From: Edaphochlamys debaryana
Lineage: Eukaryota > Chlorophyta > Chlorophyceae > Chlamydomonadales
Direction of reading: 5' to 3'
Length of the DNA: 64,000 nt
Assembly (NCBI GenBank): GCA_016858145.1
Contig: JAEHOE010000007.1
Location: 992,001-1,056,000, forward strand
Of the stretch, positions 45,601 to 56,037 are shown in pieces. Position 1 is the stretch's first letter. The number at the start of each line of letters is the position of its first letter. A program made the position numbers and the translations under genes. A model generated the notes under the pieces. It was given only the letters and a program-made list of their open reading frames with translations. It did not search any database and was not told the DNA's origin.

Positions 45601-46146
45601 GAGCCCGGCGGCATATGGGCAGACGCGTGGCCAACGGCGGGGGCAGCAGCGGAGGCAGGGGCGCTGCCGGCAGATCCGTTCGGGCTGGCGGTGGCGGCGG
45701 CGACGGCGGCGGGACGGGGCGCGTCACCGCGGGATGGTTCCGCCGGCGGCGGTCTGGCAGCGCTGCTAGAGGGACTGCGCCTCGGCAATCCCTCCGAGCC
45801 CGCCTCCCCCGCACTCGCCTCGCCTCGATCCCACCCCGGCCCTGCCTCTCCAACTGGATCCAAGTCCAGAGCCGCTGGCGGCGCCGGCGGCGCCTCGCGC
45901 CCGGCCCTGACGGTGCAAGTGCAGGCGTCGTCGCCGTCGGCCCTGGCGGCGGAGGGCAGCGGCGGCTTCGGTGCGGAGGAGGCGGAGGAGCAGCGGCGGC
46001 GCGCGGGGGCAAGGGTGGCGGCGCTGGCGGCGCCGCTGCAGGGCTTTGCGCGCATGCTGGCGCAGCTGGGCCCCGGCTGTGAGGCCATGCTGAGGGACGT
46101 GGACCGGGCGGCGGAGGGGGCGGCGAGGGCGGAGCCTAGAGCATGA
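39607..46146 (+). CDS. HEATR6: HEATR6-like HEAT-repeat protein, 1676 aa
   Basis: Exons: 39607-39672, 39740-39832, 39928-40016, 40197-40623, 41027-41890, 42038-42412, 42593-43091, 43274-43845, 44101-46146; all phases agree. Helical HEAT-type repeats run through the protein, separated by Ala/Gly/Ser-rich spacers. Features shared with HEATR6: a basic RYMPPHLRRRD segment followed by an acidic SDSDVSDCEYG stretch (about 396-425), the DUF4042-like block SSRVRLGALAVVSSMAKSDP (about 453), LSVRIAAGWAVANLCD, DSDKVKANGVRAVGNLLACL, and KVQWNACYAALGLMRNGPL (about 1296) with YKIRIHAAAALAAL after it. HEATR6 is a conserved eukaryotic scaffold of poorly known function, so the biochemical role is not assigned. 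The first two small exons (MSWRSHTRG, then EASEKGLVSRTSLHAAL) and the 67-base first intron are the weakest part of the model. The long Gly-rich loops are typical of algal versions. Confidence 0.82.
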
Positions 46147-46663
46147 GGGGCGAGCGCAGGAGGTGCTGGTGCTTCAACGTTATGCTGTGGTGCTGTGGCG
46201 CTGTGGTGCTGTGGGGCGGTGGCTACAATGTGGTTGGAGGGGACCGCTGTCGAGCGCGAGCGGGGCTGCGTTGTGGAGAGTTGGAAGCGTGCGTTGGGAG
46301 GTAGCTTGCATGGCCGTGGTATTGCGCTGGCGCTCAAGGTGCTGGCTGGCTGGGCGGGGTGGCGCTGTGTGATTGAGCAAGCAGCTGCCGAGGCGATACA
46401 AGCGGGTGCACGGACGTGCGAGGGACAGAGGTCGGGACAAGGCGTGTAGGAATGCGTGGATGCTTACAGTCTCCTCCTTGCCTACGCTACCCAACACGGC
46501 AACAGCGGCCACACAGTCTGCGGACATATGCAGCCAACATTGAGTGCTTGCAACCTTCGTCCTACCCCATGCATGCACCCTCTATGCTAATCAGCAATGC
46601 GCCTGTGCGTTGGACCGCCCTCAGAACGCAAAACCCTTCGTGCCGTCCTGCGTGAGCGCCAGT
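46147..46663. other. Convergent 3' UTRs of the HEATR6-like gene and hydrophilin copy C
   Basis: No exon. Holds repeated GTGCTGTGGCGCTGTGGTGC sequence just after the HEATR6-like stop and the copy C TGTAA motif (TTACA at 46464-46468). Confidence 0.45.
46464..46468 (-). terminator. TGTAA polyadenylation signal of hydrophilin copy C
   Basis: TGTAA on the minus strand, about 200 bases past the copy C stop. Confidence 0.45.
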
Positions 46664-47504
46664 CTACTCCTGCTCCTGCTCCCCCTCCTGCTGCTCCTCC
46701 CCCTCCTCCTGCTCCCCCTCCTGCTGCTGCTGCTTGCCCCGCTGGTCGGCGCCCGGGTGCTCCTCGGTGTGCATCTGGTTGCGGTAGCCCGAGCTGCCCA
46801 GCGCCTCCTGGGGTGCGTGGGGTTGGGGGTGGGTGGGGCGGGATTGGGGTGGGGGTGAGGCGGGACTCAGGTGGGCGGAATTGGGGTGGGGTCGCACGCA
46901 GAGTGAGCTGGAGGCAGTAATGCCCTCGCCCGGCGTCTTGTCGTGCAGCCCTCCGTCGCTTCTGCCCGCCCCCTGCTAGCTGCCACGGCCTCCCCCTACC
47001 TCGCTCCCGCCACTTCCCCCGGCTCTCTTCCTGCCTACCCTCCTCCACACCCCTCCCCTTCCCCCACCCCTCCCCCTCCCCACCCTCCCCACCTTGCGCA
47101 TGTTCCCCCCGATGGTCCCCCCCACGCTCATGCGGTCCTGCGGGTCCTTGAGCTCCGAGAACTTGCACCCGAACTTCTCCATGGACACGCTGGGGGGGGA
47201 GGGGGGGGATAGGAGGGGGGCAGAGGGGTGGGGCGCAGCAGCAGCAGTAGTCGAAGGCAACAGCCCTGCGCTCTACGCCCCGCTCCGCGCCCCGCCTCAC
47301 GCAACCCCGCCCCGGCGGTCCGCCGCTAGCCCAGACCCCCGCGGCAATGCTGTCGCTGAGCCCGCACGTGCCAACCCCGGTAGCGCACAAGCGCACAGTG
47401 CAGAGGGCAGCGCAGATAGAGGGCGGCAGGGGCACAGCACAGCAACGGGCAGGTGCGCAGGCGCGCGGTGCTCACCGGTCCTTCTCCTCCTCGCTGGCGC
47501 CCAT
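46664..47504 (-). CDS. Divergent Em-like hydrophilin, copy C, 89 aa
   Basis: Exons on the minus strand: 47504-47476, 47189-47093, 46807-46664 (phases 2 and 0, the same as copies A and B). The product begins MGASEEEKDR, then VSMEKFGCKFSELKDPQDRM, then SVGGTIGGNMRK, the Em-type core shared with copies A and B. Exon 3 reads EALGSSGYRNQMHTEEHPGA, a degraded form of the EEMGTEGYKEMG motif, and ends in a Gln/Glu-rich tail (QQQQEGEQEEGEE). It lacks the KQGG end and the VIHDRA exon. Small, hydrophilic, no signal peptide. Likely a neofunctionalised member of the same stress-protein family, tandem with copy D. Confidence 0.75.
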
Positions 47505-47961
47505 TCTTGCGGCGGTGGTCTTGGGGCTGCGGAGCTAGTGGCGTGCTGCTGGTGCTTGAATGAACGTTGTCAGTTGTGTGTGGAGCAAGTTTGGGCTGAG
47601 CTTTCGGAAGCGCCGGGAGGTATTTGTGGAGCCGCCGCGGCCGGGTCCCGGATCGGTGACGCATCGGCATCACGCCTTCCCAGGGGTCAGCCGTAACTCA
47701 AGCGTCAGCTGCGCCCAACAAAGACCTAGGGCTGGGGGCGACTGGACCGGCGCTGGCTGGGGTGGGCGTCGGGGGCTCGGGGCAGCGAGGCGGCGGGGCG
47801 GCGGGGAATGAACGTGTCGGCGTCCCTCGCCTCAAGCTACCCGCTACCCGTGCATGCTCCTGCTGCTGGCTAGCTCCCCCTCCCATCCTCATTTGCCTAG
47901 CTTCTGCCTAAGCTCCCTCCTGCATCGCTACCGCTTGGACCTCACTCTTACTGTTACCGCC
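47505..47961. other. Spacer between hydrophilin copies C and D
   Basis: Contains the promoter of copy C and the 3' UTR of copy D. No other exon recognised. Confidence 0.45.
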
Positions 47962-48797
47962 TCAGGCCTCGCCCTCCTCGCCGCCGTCCTCCTCCTCCAG
48001 GTCCTGAGCCTGCTCCACCGCCTCCCCTCCCTCCCCCTCCTCCCCGCCCTCCGGCTCCTCCTCCTCCTCGCCGCCCCCCTGCCCCGCCTCGCCCTCCTCG
48101 CCGCCCCGCTGGTCCTCCGGCTTGTTGCTGAGGGCGGCCTGGGGGGGGGGGGGCGCAGGTGGGACGGGAAAGCGGGAGCTGATGGGCCACGCGGTGTGCG
48201 AACTGGTGCAGCCCCCGCCAGGAGCGCCCTTTCCCGTTGTGCGCACGTGTGCATGCACCTGAAATTGGCAGCTCTTCCTCCCTTCCACGCACTCCGCCAC
48301 CCCCACCCGCATCCCCAACCATGCCTGCCGCTCCCTCCCTGCCTCCCGCACCAGCCTTCATCCCCTCTCTGCCCCCCCTGCCCCTCCGCCCCTCCCCCCC
48401 CCCACGCACCTTGCGCATGTTCCCCCCGATGGTCCCCCCCACGCTCATGCGATCCTGCGGGTCCTTGAGCTCTGAGAACTTGCAACCGAACTTCTCCATG
48501 GACACGCTGAGGGGGGGGAGAGGGGAGGGGGGAGCGGTGGGGTGGGGTGGGGGCGGGGCGGGCCGGGGCGGAGGGGTGGAGCCGCGCGCGGGGTGGGTTG
48601 GGGTGCGTGGGGCGAAGCGCGAGGACACGGCGGCGATGCCGCGATGACGCTAGCTTGCGGGGCGGCGCTTCTACTGGCGCTACTAGCTGGGGGGTCACCG
48701 CAGACAGCCGCGGCGCAGGGCGCGAGGCAGGGGCTCACGCACAGGGCGCGGTGCAGGGCGCAGCTCACCGGTCCTTCTCCTGCTCGCTGGCGCGCAT
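47962..48797 (-). CDS. Divergent acidic Em-like hydrophilin, copy D, 100 aa
   Basis: Exons on the minus strand: 48797-48769, 48506-48410, 48138-47962 (phases 2 and 0). Starts MRASEQEKDR; exon 2 is nearly identical to that of copy C (VSMEKFGCKFSELKDPQDRM, GGTIGGNMRK). Exon 3 has lost the GTEGYKEMG motif and is instead a Gly/Glu-rich acidic tail (PEDQRGGEEGEAG, EEEEEPEGGEE). So exon 2 is held constant while exon 3 has changed completely. A hydrophilin-type role is inferred from exon 2 only; the acidic tail could alter binding or charge. Copy C begins 458 bases downstream in the same direction, so this is a tandem pair. Confidence 0.72.
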
Positions 48798-49813
48798 TGT
48801 GTTGGCTGGCTGTAGCTTTTGTGAGGTATCAATTATCGATTGGTGTGTGTGGTCTGTGAGAGCAGTGCAGCGTATGGCTCGCTGCGGGGGCTAAGTGAGC
48901 GCCGGGACGCGCGGGCCGCAATGCGCGTCGTCGGCGATGAGGCCCGTGCCGAAACCCCCAGCCCCCCCCGAGCCCCCTGCCCCTCTACACGACTCCAGGC
49001 GCAGAGGCGACCTGACGCGTATGCAAGTACTGTAGGAAGCATCAGGGGCGGCGAGGGCGCGCGTCGAGGACATACTGACGTGCATGCTTACAGTTCCCTG
49101 GCTTGCCAGATGCCTTCGGGCCTCAGACCCCCACACCGTGACCGCTCACCCTGCCCCCTCCACCGACGTATCCCGGTACCCGCTCACACATTCGTTCAAC
49201 AAACTGCCAACTGCCAGCGCCAACGATGCAACACAACCCAACGTGCCGCCCCTCCCACCTCCCAGCGCCCGGAAAGACTGGGGTCGCGAAGGAGGGAAGG
49301 GGCGATGTAGAGGGGAAGAGGTGGGGCCGGCGGCGCGCCTCAACCGCCATCCCCTTTCCCAACGCCGCTCAACACAAGTAAGCGTGTAAGCAGGCGTGAG
49401 GGGGCGGTTGGGGCGGCGCCGCCAAAGCCCCGTGTAGGGGAGTGGGCGCGAATCTAGAGGGCCAGGAGGGAAACACGCGTGCTGATGCATGCCTCGGGCC
49501 CCCGCCTACCCCTAACTACTAACGAAGCAACCGCCCCATCATGCGCCCAACCCACACCAAGACTCAGCAAAGCCACCCAAAAGCTCTAGTGTCGTGTCCG
49601 ATCGTCCTCAGTTCTCTTCCCGCTCCCCCGCCCTGTACGGCTGCTGCTACTGCCCACCCTCCCATCCCGTGCCGGTCCGCAGTAGTACCCATACCGTGAT
49701 CCCCACATCAATCCTGTCCACCTCAATCTCTGGACCATCCCCGCAATCCTCACGTCACAAGCCTCTCCTCAGCAAGAGGCTTGCGCGTTCTCGATCCCTC
49801 CCTAGCGCCTCCT
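48798..49813. other. Copy D promoter and 3' UTR of the fasciclin gene
   Basis: No exon recognised. A TGTAA motif on the minus strand (49092-49088) may end the fasciclin transcript. The sequence is AT-richer from about 49480 to 49800. Confidence 0.45.
49088..49092 (-). terminator. Candidate TGTAA polyadenylation signal of the LTD-fasciclin gene
   Basis: TGTAA on the minus strand about 720 bases past the fasciclin stop; distance is on the long side but acceptable for algal 3' UTRs. Confidence 0.35.
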
Positions 49814-52800
49814 TCACTTGGTCTGGTTGACCGGCGCAGCGGCGGGCGTGGGCGCCGCCGGCTTTGCCTCCATCGCCGGCGGCGGCGGCGCAGCCGCCGC
49901 CGCGGGCTCCGCCGGCTCCGTCACCGTCGCCGGCTTGGCCGGCTGGGCGGCGGCCTTGGCGGCGGCGGCGGCGAAGGCAGTGCTGGCGGCGCCGGCGGCG
50001 CCGGAGGGCGGCGGCGGCGGCGCCAGTCCGGCGATGGCGGCGTCAGGGGTGGTGGCGGTGATGTCAATGGGCTGCGTGAGGTTGGCGTAGTCGGCCTTTG
50101 TGAAGACTGGCGGCGGGAAGAGCACGCGGGAGATGGAGTGCACGATGCCGTTGTTGCCGAACACGTCCATGGTCAGGAGCTGGGGGAGGGTGGAGGGTGG
50201 AAGGGAGGGGTGGGGTGGGGATTGCTGAGACGGGGTGGGAACGGAACGAGCTGGAGCCCCAGCACGTGGCCCCACCGCCGCTAACGCACGCAACTGGCTT
50301 CCCCTTGCTGGTGCGCGAGTGCCTCCCATCCCCAAGCAAGTGCGCCATGCATACATCCACCCACGCACCGAGGCGCAGACCACGCCGCTGCCGGGGGCGC
50401 AGCTGCAGCGCTGGCAGGTCCGCTGGGGGGGCCAAGGAGGGTGGCATAGAACGGGGTGTTGTGTGAGGCAGATCAAGCCCCCCACGCTTCGTCAAGCCCC
50501 GAACCTCCCTGCACCTGCCTCTCCCACCCGCGCTCTCCCCGTGCCAGGCCCGGCTGCGCCAGTCCCCCACCTGGCAGAAGCCGCCCTGCCACTGCGCCGC
50601 CAGGGCCGAGGTCATGAAGGGGAAGAAGCACTTGTCGAACGCGGCCTGCTCCTCACACGTGTAGTTGTCTGGGGCCGCGGGCGGGGGAAGAAGGGCGGAG
50701 GGCGAGGGGTTATTAAGGCAGGGGAATGTTGGCAGGGCGCGCAAGGCCAGGACGTCATGAGAAGCCATACATGGGCAGGAGGGGGGCGCTCCCGTCCCCG
50801 TAAGCCACCACCCAAGCAAGTAAGGTTCACGGTCTGATGGGTCCGACAAACCCCCGCCAGTCCCAAGCAAGCAATTGGCCTCACCGGGCGTGGGCTTGTC
50901 GACGCAGTTGTCGTGCATCATGATCTTGCCCTCCGTCATGCAGGGGTCGGTGAAGGGGATGACCTCCACGCCGCGGGCCGTGAAGATGGGCGTGTTGTTG
51001 AACATGAACTCTGGGGGGGAGGAAGGGGAAGGGGGTCGCGGATTGTGGGGGGAAGACGGAGCGATGCGCTTGCGGGAGTGCCGGGACCCGGGCTCCTCGC
51101 ACCACCTAAAAAAACCCGTGTGCCGTGTCCCCCTTCCCACACCCCGAACTGGATCCGAATCCGATCAGGATCCGCTCACCCGTGGTGTAGTACCCCGGCA
51201 CGATGTGGTACTGCAGGATGTCGGGCAGCTCGGGCAGGCGCAGGAGCGAATCCAGGGGCAGGCGGCGGCCGTTGCCCAGCTGGCGCAGGAGGACCTCGAA
51301 GGAGTCGTCGGTGGGGGCCAGGATCTGGGGGTGGAGGTGGAGGGGAAAGGGGTCGGGAGGGGGTGGAGGGTGAGGGACAAGGGGTGGGGCAGGTCGGTAG
51401 TACGGCAGCGCGGCAAGGTCGGGGAAGGGGCGCGGGCGCACAGATGCGGTCAAGAACACGGGGGCACGTACCGTGTAGGGGCCGGCGGCGGGGATGCCGG
51501 GGGGCGGGGGCGGCGGCGGCGGCGGAGGGGGCGGGGGCGGGGGCAGCTTGGAGCGGTCCTGCGCGGGAAAGGGTGAGGACACACACGTGACTAGTCGGCG
51601 CAGGCAGGTTTAGCACGGAAGCCGATTGCATGAACCCAGCTCCCCATCCCTTGCACCTTGACATCAATGCCCTGTCATGCCACCACGGGGGACCCACCAC
51701 GCCGAATCCGAACCACCAGGGGAACTGCGGCGCCACGTCGTCCTGCTGCTTGGGCTTGGGCTTCTCGGGGAGCGTGAAGTTGGCGGCGGCGGCGGGGGTC
51801 AGCAGCGCATACATGCCGGTGGCCTGGGCGGGGGCGGGGGAACCAAGGGGAGGGAAGCCGGGTAGGTAGGGGGGTCAGCGGAGGTACGACGATGGACGGG
51901 CGCGGGGCGGCTGGATGGGCATGCATCGGCACGGGGTCTGTGTGCCTGAGCTGCGGTGGATAGCACGATACTCCTTCCGCCCTGCCGCCCCTGCCCCTGC
52001 CTGCGGCCCGCTGGCCGCCTTGTCCCCCTCCCCCTCCCCCTCCCCCCGCCCCACCTTGAGTGCCTCCAGGAAGATGGTGTGGCGCCCCGAGGCCCGCAGC
52101 ACGCCCAGCACGTCCTGCATCTCACTGATGGAGTCGTACGAGCCGTCGGCCTGTGTATGGGGAGGTGGCAAGGGGTGGCCGGGAAAGGGGCGGCGTGAGG
52201 GCAGGTAGGGAAGAAGGTAGGTCTGGCTGCGGCCTAGACCAACGTTATTCCGCCATGCCAGGCCGCGCACAGTGCGCCCTTCACCTCGTAACCCGTGCCC
52301 GTACCCCCGGTCCCCCCACACACACACACCTGCAGATGCAGCGCTGCGCCCATCTCGGCGTTGGGCCACTTGGCTGTGGCGGTGAGCTTGCCGGAGGGGT
52401 CGAACAGGTTGATCTCGTCCCTGGGGGCGGGGGGAGGTTGCGTGGGGAAGGGCGGACACGGTCGAAAGTCCGCCTGCTGGCTTTGGCTAGTGGGCCAGTG
52501 AGGCGGTGGGTGCATGCGTGTGTCTTGCCGAGACGCGTGGCCCCGGGTCAGCTCCCTGTCCCAGGACCCCAAGACCCCAGGACCCTAGGACCCCAAGACC
52601 CCAAGACGCTAACCATCAGCGCATACGCTTGCCTTGCGGACCCCTGCACGCACCGGAAGCTGACGCCGAACGCAAAGCCGCAGGAGCTGTTGGTGGCAGG
52701 GCGCAGCGTGAGCGCGCGCGCGGGCTCAATGGTGTAGTTGGCGGGGTCGGCGCAGGAGCCGGCGCCGAAGAGGAGATTGGCGGCGGCGGGCACGGTCCGG

Positions 52801-53687
52801 GTGTCGGAATCGGTCAGACGCCAGCCGGACAGGTTGGCGGTCTGTCCGCCCACGTTGCGGAGCACGACCATGGGCACGCCCTCAGGTGCGGGGTATGGCA
52901 TCACGCGCTCGATCACAATCTTGGCCGGGGTCTTGCCCTGGCACAGCGGCGGAGGGGCGTCATCGTCGTCCGCCGGCAGAGCGGCGGCGGCGGCGGCGGC
53001 GGCGGGGTCGACAGTGGCGGCGGCCGGGGCAGGGGCGGCGGCCGGGGCAGGCGCAGCGGCGGGGGTAGGGGCCGCGGCGGGGGCGGGAGCCGGGGCCGGA
53101 GCGGGGGCCGGGGCGGGGGCGGGGGCCTGCAGGGTGGGGCAAGGGGAGGGGACGGGGCCACGCGGGGTTTTATATAAAGCAAGCAGGGTGGATAGGCAGA
53201 CGGCAGGCGGGGCACGGCCTAAACCAGGAAGACGACGGCGGTATCTCCGACGCCGCTGGGTCTTTGCCCACCTCATCAGCACTAGACTGCCCAGCTGCAG
53301 CAGCCCACCCGGCTCCTGCTCACTCGTAACGCTCTCGCTCTCACGCGGGCCCTCCCTTATTACTTGCCGCAGCGAGCAGCAGAATGCATGAGGATGCTTA
53401 GCCGCGGCCCTACAGGGCCTACTAGCTAGCTCCTGCCCACTCGTAACGCTCTCGCTCTCGCTCATCGCGCGGGCCCACACCCGCCCCCTGCTGAAACGAA
53501 CCCGGCTCACCCCATCAGCGGCGAACTGCCCCCAGGCGCCCATCAGCCCCGAGACCAGCAGCGCCGCCGCCAGCGCCAGAGCGGCGCGGCGCCACCCGCC
53601 AGAGCCCAGGCGCCCCGGCTTGGCGCCGCCGGCGGCACTGCCGCCGCCGCCGCGCGGCCCTGCGGCCTTGCGGGTGCCCCGACCCAT
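49814..53687 (-). CDS. Secreted lamin-tail domain plus fasciclin (FAS1) protein, 612 aa
   Basis: Exons on the minus strand: 53687-53511, 53126-52654, 52420-52330, 52150-52055, 51823-51698, 51558-51472, 51324-51180, 51010-50885, 50668-50571, 50422-50369, 50179-49814; all phases agree. The N-terminus is basic, then hydrophobic (ALALAAALLVSGLMGAWG), a signal peptide or anchor. After an Ala/Pro linker comes a lamin-tail-type domain (VVLRNVGGQTANLSGWRLTD, CGFAFGVSF, DEINLFDPSGKLTATAKW). Then a FAS1 domain: LGVLRASGRHTIFLEALKAT, YTILAPTDDSFEVLLRQLG, LPDILQYHIVPGYYTTG, VFGNNGIVHSISRVLFPP. The FAS1 domain is interrupted by a Pro-run insertion (about 322-350) and by a Cys-rich segment ending FCQRTCQRCSCAPGSG. 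The C-terminus is Ala/Pro-rich. FAS1 proteins mediate adhesion or matrix attachment; this one should sit in the cell wall or periplasm. The LTD-FAS1 combination is unusual. Confidence 0.83.
53270..53480 (-). repeat. Duplicated segments in intron 1 of the fasciclin gene
   Basis: CACTCGTAACGCTCTCGCTC occurs at about 53321 and again at about 53438. In addition, sequence at about 53272-53306 (GGGCAGTCTAGTGCTGATGA then GGTGGGC on the minus strand) resembles the end of exon 1 with its donor (GGGGGCAGTTCGCCGCTGAT then GGGGTGAGC). Confidence 0.55.
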
Positions 53688-55067
53688 GGCCGGAATCGAA
53701 AGGAAAGGGAAGGGAGGCACGCTAAGGGGCTGGGGCTAAGGGGTGCGGCTGGGTGTGGCTGCAGCAGAGCGAGGGCTGCCCGAGGTGGCAGGTGGGAGGG
53801 CCGGAGGCGAAGCGCTCCGGGGCTAAGGCGACAGCGCGGCTCGGGGGCTGTAGCGGCGTTCCGCTTGCGGACCTTGTGGAGCTGGCTTGTGTGTGTGCGT
53901 TGAGGTGCTAAGGGAGAGCAGTCGGTCTGGCTAAGCACGTCGAAGGCGGGGGCCTAAGTATTGGCTCGGGGAGCCGCGGGGGGCCAGATGGGGGGAGATG
54001 CGGATGAGAGGTGACACCTCTCAGCTCCAGACTTTTGATTGACCGGCAACTGCGCGCGACGATGTTGCCGATCAGCAACAACGAGTTCGATACCGCAACC
54101 CCAGTACACAGCACCAGCGCGCGAGCGGCGGCGAGCAAGGCGGGGAGCCGCGCTTGCGGGCCGTCGCTTGCACGCCGACCGCTCGTTCGCAGACGCGAGC
54201 GGGGTCGGCGGCTTCCGCCGGTTGCCGCATTCGCTGGCGCTTGCGACTGCAGGGCTCTGCTCAAAGGGATGGCTACCCGAGTGCTGCCTGCGTCTCCCAG
54301 CGAGCCGCGCTTGCGTGCACCGTGCCGCTGCCCCCCACGCGCTGCCCCCTCGCTCTTTGCCCCCGTCTCCCCCGCCCCGACCCGCAACCCCGCCGCCTCT
54401 TGCCCTTGCCCCCGCGGCTTGCCCTGACCCCCCCCACCACCCTGCATTGCCTGCAACCCCGCCGCCAGCGTCTCCCCTGACCAACACGCTGCCGGCAGAT
54501 GTGGACTCCTGGCTCCGGGACCGGCCCCCGCGCTTCCGCTGCTTTCGCGGCTCCCCCACACATACCCGCTGCACACAGCGCAGTGCGGCTCTTCCTCGCC
54601 AGGACATCCTCCCTCGCCTCCCCAACCCAGGTGAAGCATGCACGCGGGGCCGTGCGGGGAGGCCGCAGCACGCAGCGCACTGCGGCTCTTCTGCGCCGCC
54701 GCCAGGACGGGCAGCCACCTGGCTGGACCTGGACCTGGGCTGCGACTGCCGCTGAACGGCGCTCACGAAGCGGCAGGACATGTTGAGCGCGGTCCGCGAC
54801 TTCCCAGGCCGCTGCATCGGGCGACAAGGCAGCGCATAGCCCCTCGCGAGCCCCGTCGCCGGGACGCGGCGCTGACCCGTTGGGCTGCCTCGCGTGACGT
54901 CACGCCCCGTCACTGCCGTACACCCCACGGGACGGGGCACGGAGCCAAGGGCCTTCATAGCCCGGCGCCGGCGCTGCGAGCCGGCATACGAGCACACTCG
55001 CAGCAACACCTATCTCCACACACCCCAACACCAGCACTCCGCTTCCCCCAGCACCCCCTCCGCAGCA
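53688..55067. other. Divergent promoter region of the fasciclin gene and hydrophilin copy B
   Basis: From about 54765 rightwards this is the duplicated copy B upstream region, with a palindromic TGACGTCA at about 54895. The left 1.1 kb shows no exon I can support; the 351-codon minus ORF at 53954-55009 and a leucine-rich reading near 54020-54150 have no family match. Confidence 0.4.
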
Positions 55068-56037
55068 ATGGCCTCTATGGACACCAAGAACGAGTGAGCG
55101 GCGGAGCGCAGCGGGGGGGGGCGTGACGTGCTTGGTCGGGGCTATGCTGTGCCTGCTGCGTCGAGGGCCTTAAGGGGGCAAGGCCCTAGCCCACTTGTCG
55201 CACCTGCTAAAGGCCCCAGCCCCTCGGCGGCACCACCCCGCTGGCCCCTTTCCGGTCTCCGCCCCGTCGGCCCCACGCGCTTGGCCGCTCGCCCGTGCCT
55301 CCTCCCGCCGCTCACACCCCTTTCCCTCCTCCTCCCTCCCCCTCCCCCCAGGGTTGCCCAGGACAAGTACGGCAAGGACTTCGAGGAGCTCTCCGGAAAG
55401 GAGCGCCAGAGCGTGGGGGGCACCATCGGGGGGAACATGCGCAAGGTGGGGAGGGGGGGGGAGGGGCGTGTAGAGTTCGTGAGGTGCTGGGTGCGTGCTG
55501 CAAGGAACCCGGCTCCCCCTTCCTGACCATTCCTCCCTCCAACTGTGTCCTCTGCTCCTCCGCCTCAACTTCCCCCTTTCCTCCTCCCCCTTACCCCCTC
55601 CCCCAGGAGGAGATGGGCACTGAGGGCTACAAGGAGATGGGCAAGCAGGGCGGCCAGGTGGGGAGATGGGGGTTGGGGGTATGTATGTTGGGGCTTGGGG
55701 CGGCACTGCAGCAGTGCAGCTCAGGTGCCTCTGTGCCGCCTTGCGCGCCTGTTGTAGACCATCCATGACCGGGCGAGGGAGGGAGTGGCAGAGACCAGCG
55801 CCGCCTCGGATTAGGGCCCCACGCACCCTGCCGCCCCACAAGTCTCCTCTGTCTAACATGTGCGTTGTGCCGCCTTGAAGTGGCCAGCCTGTTCTGCTTG
55901 CCTCATGCTCGTACCATCGTTGCTAAGCACGCACGCTAACTCCCCCCTTCCCCTTCCCCCTTCCCCCTCCCCCTCCCCCCCCCTGTCAGGTCATCCACGA
56001 CCGCGCTGAGGAGGCCAAGGGTGGCTCCGAGGAGTAA
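55068..56037 (+). CDS. Em-like/KGG hydrophilin (LEA group 1-like), copy B, 72 aa
   Basis: Exons: 55068-55093, 55352-55445, 55607-55657, 55990-56037, with phases identical to copy A. The encoded protein is MASMDTKNE, a KYGKDFEELSGKERQ helix-forming stretch, the Em/KGG core GGTIGGNMRKEEMGTEGYKE then MGKQGG, and VIHDRAEEAKGGSEE. By my reading it is identical in sequence to copy A. An alternative last exon (55758-55814) in the intron before exon 4 would give TIHDRAREGVAETSAASD and a 75-residue protein. As a hydrophilin it should act in the cytosol or nucleus as a desiccation or osmotic-stress protectant (family knowledge). TGTAA lies 500 bases past the stop. Its inverted-duplicate relationship to copy A suggests recent duplication or continuing gene conversion. 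Confidence 0.85.
55758..55814 (+). other. Intact alternative last exon of hydrophilin copy B
   Basis: An acceptor GTTGTAG precedes an open phase-0 exon encoding TIHDRAREGVAETSAASD and a TAG stop. It begins like the usual last exon (VIHDRAEE), so it looks like a duplicated and diverged exon. Its use in transcripts is unproven. Confidence 0.5.

Noticed and set aside
50369..51010. Separate Cys-rich toxin-like or protease-inhibitor gene
   Set aside because: The Cys-rich exons are in phase with fasciclin exons on both sides and are flanked by FAS1 strands, so they are an insertion within that domain.
53954..55009. 351-codon minus-strand ORF
   Set aside because: Covers the divergent promoter region and the copy B upstream repeat; composition is that of a chance ORF and the copy A counterpart does not preserve it.
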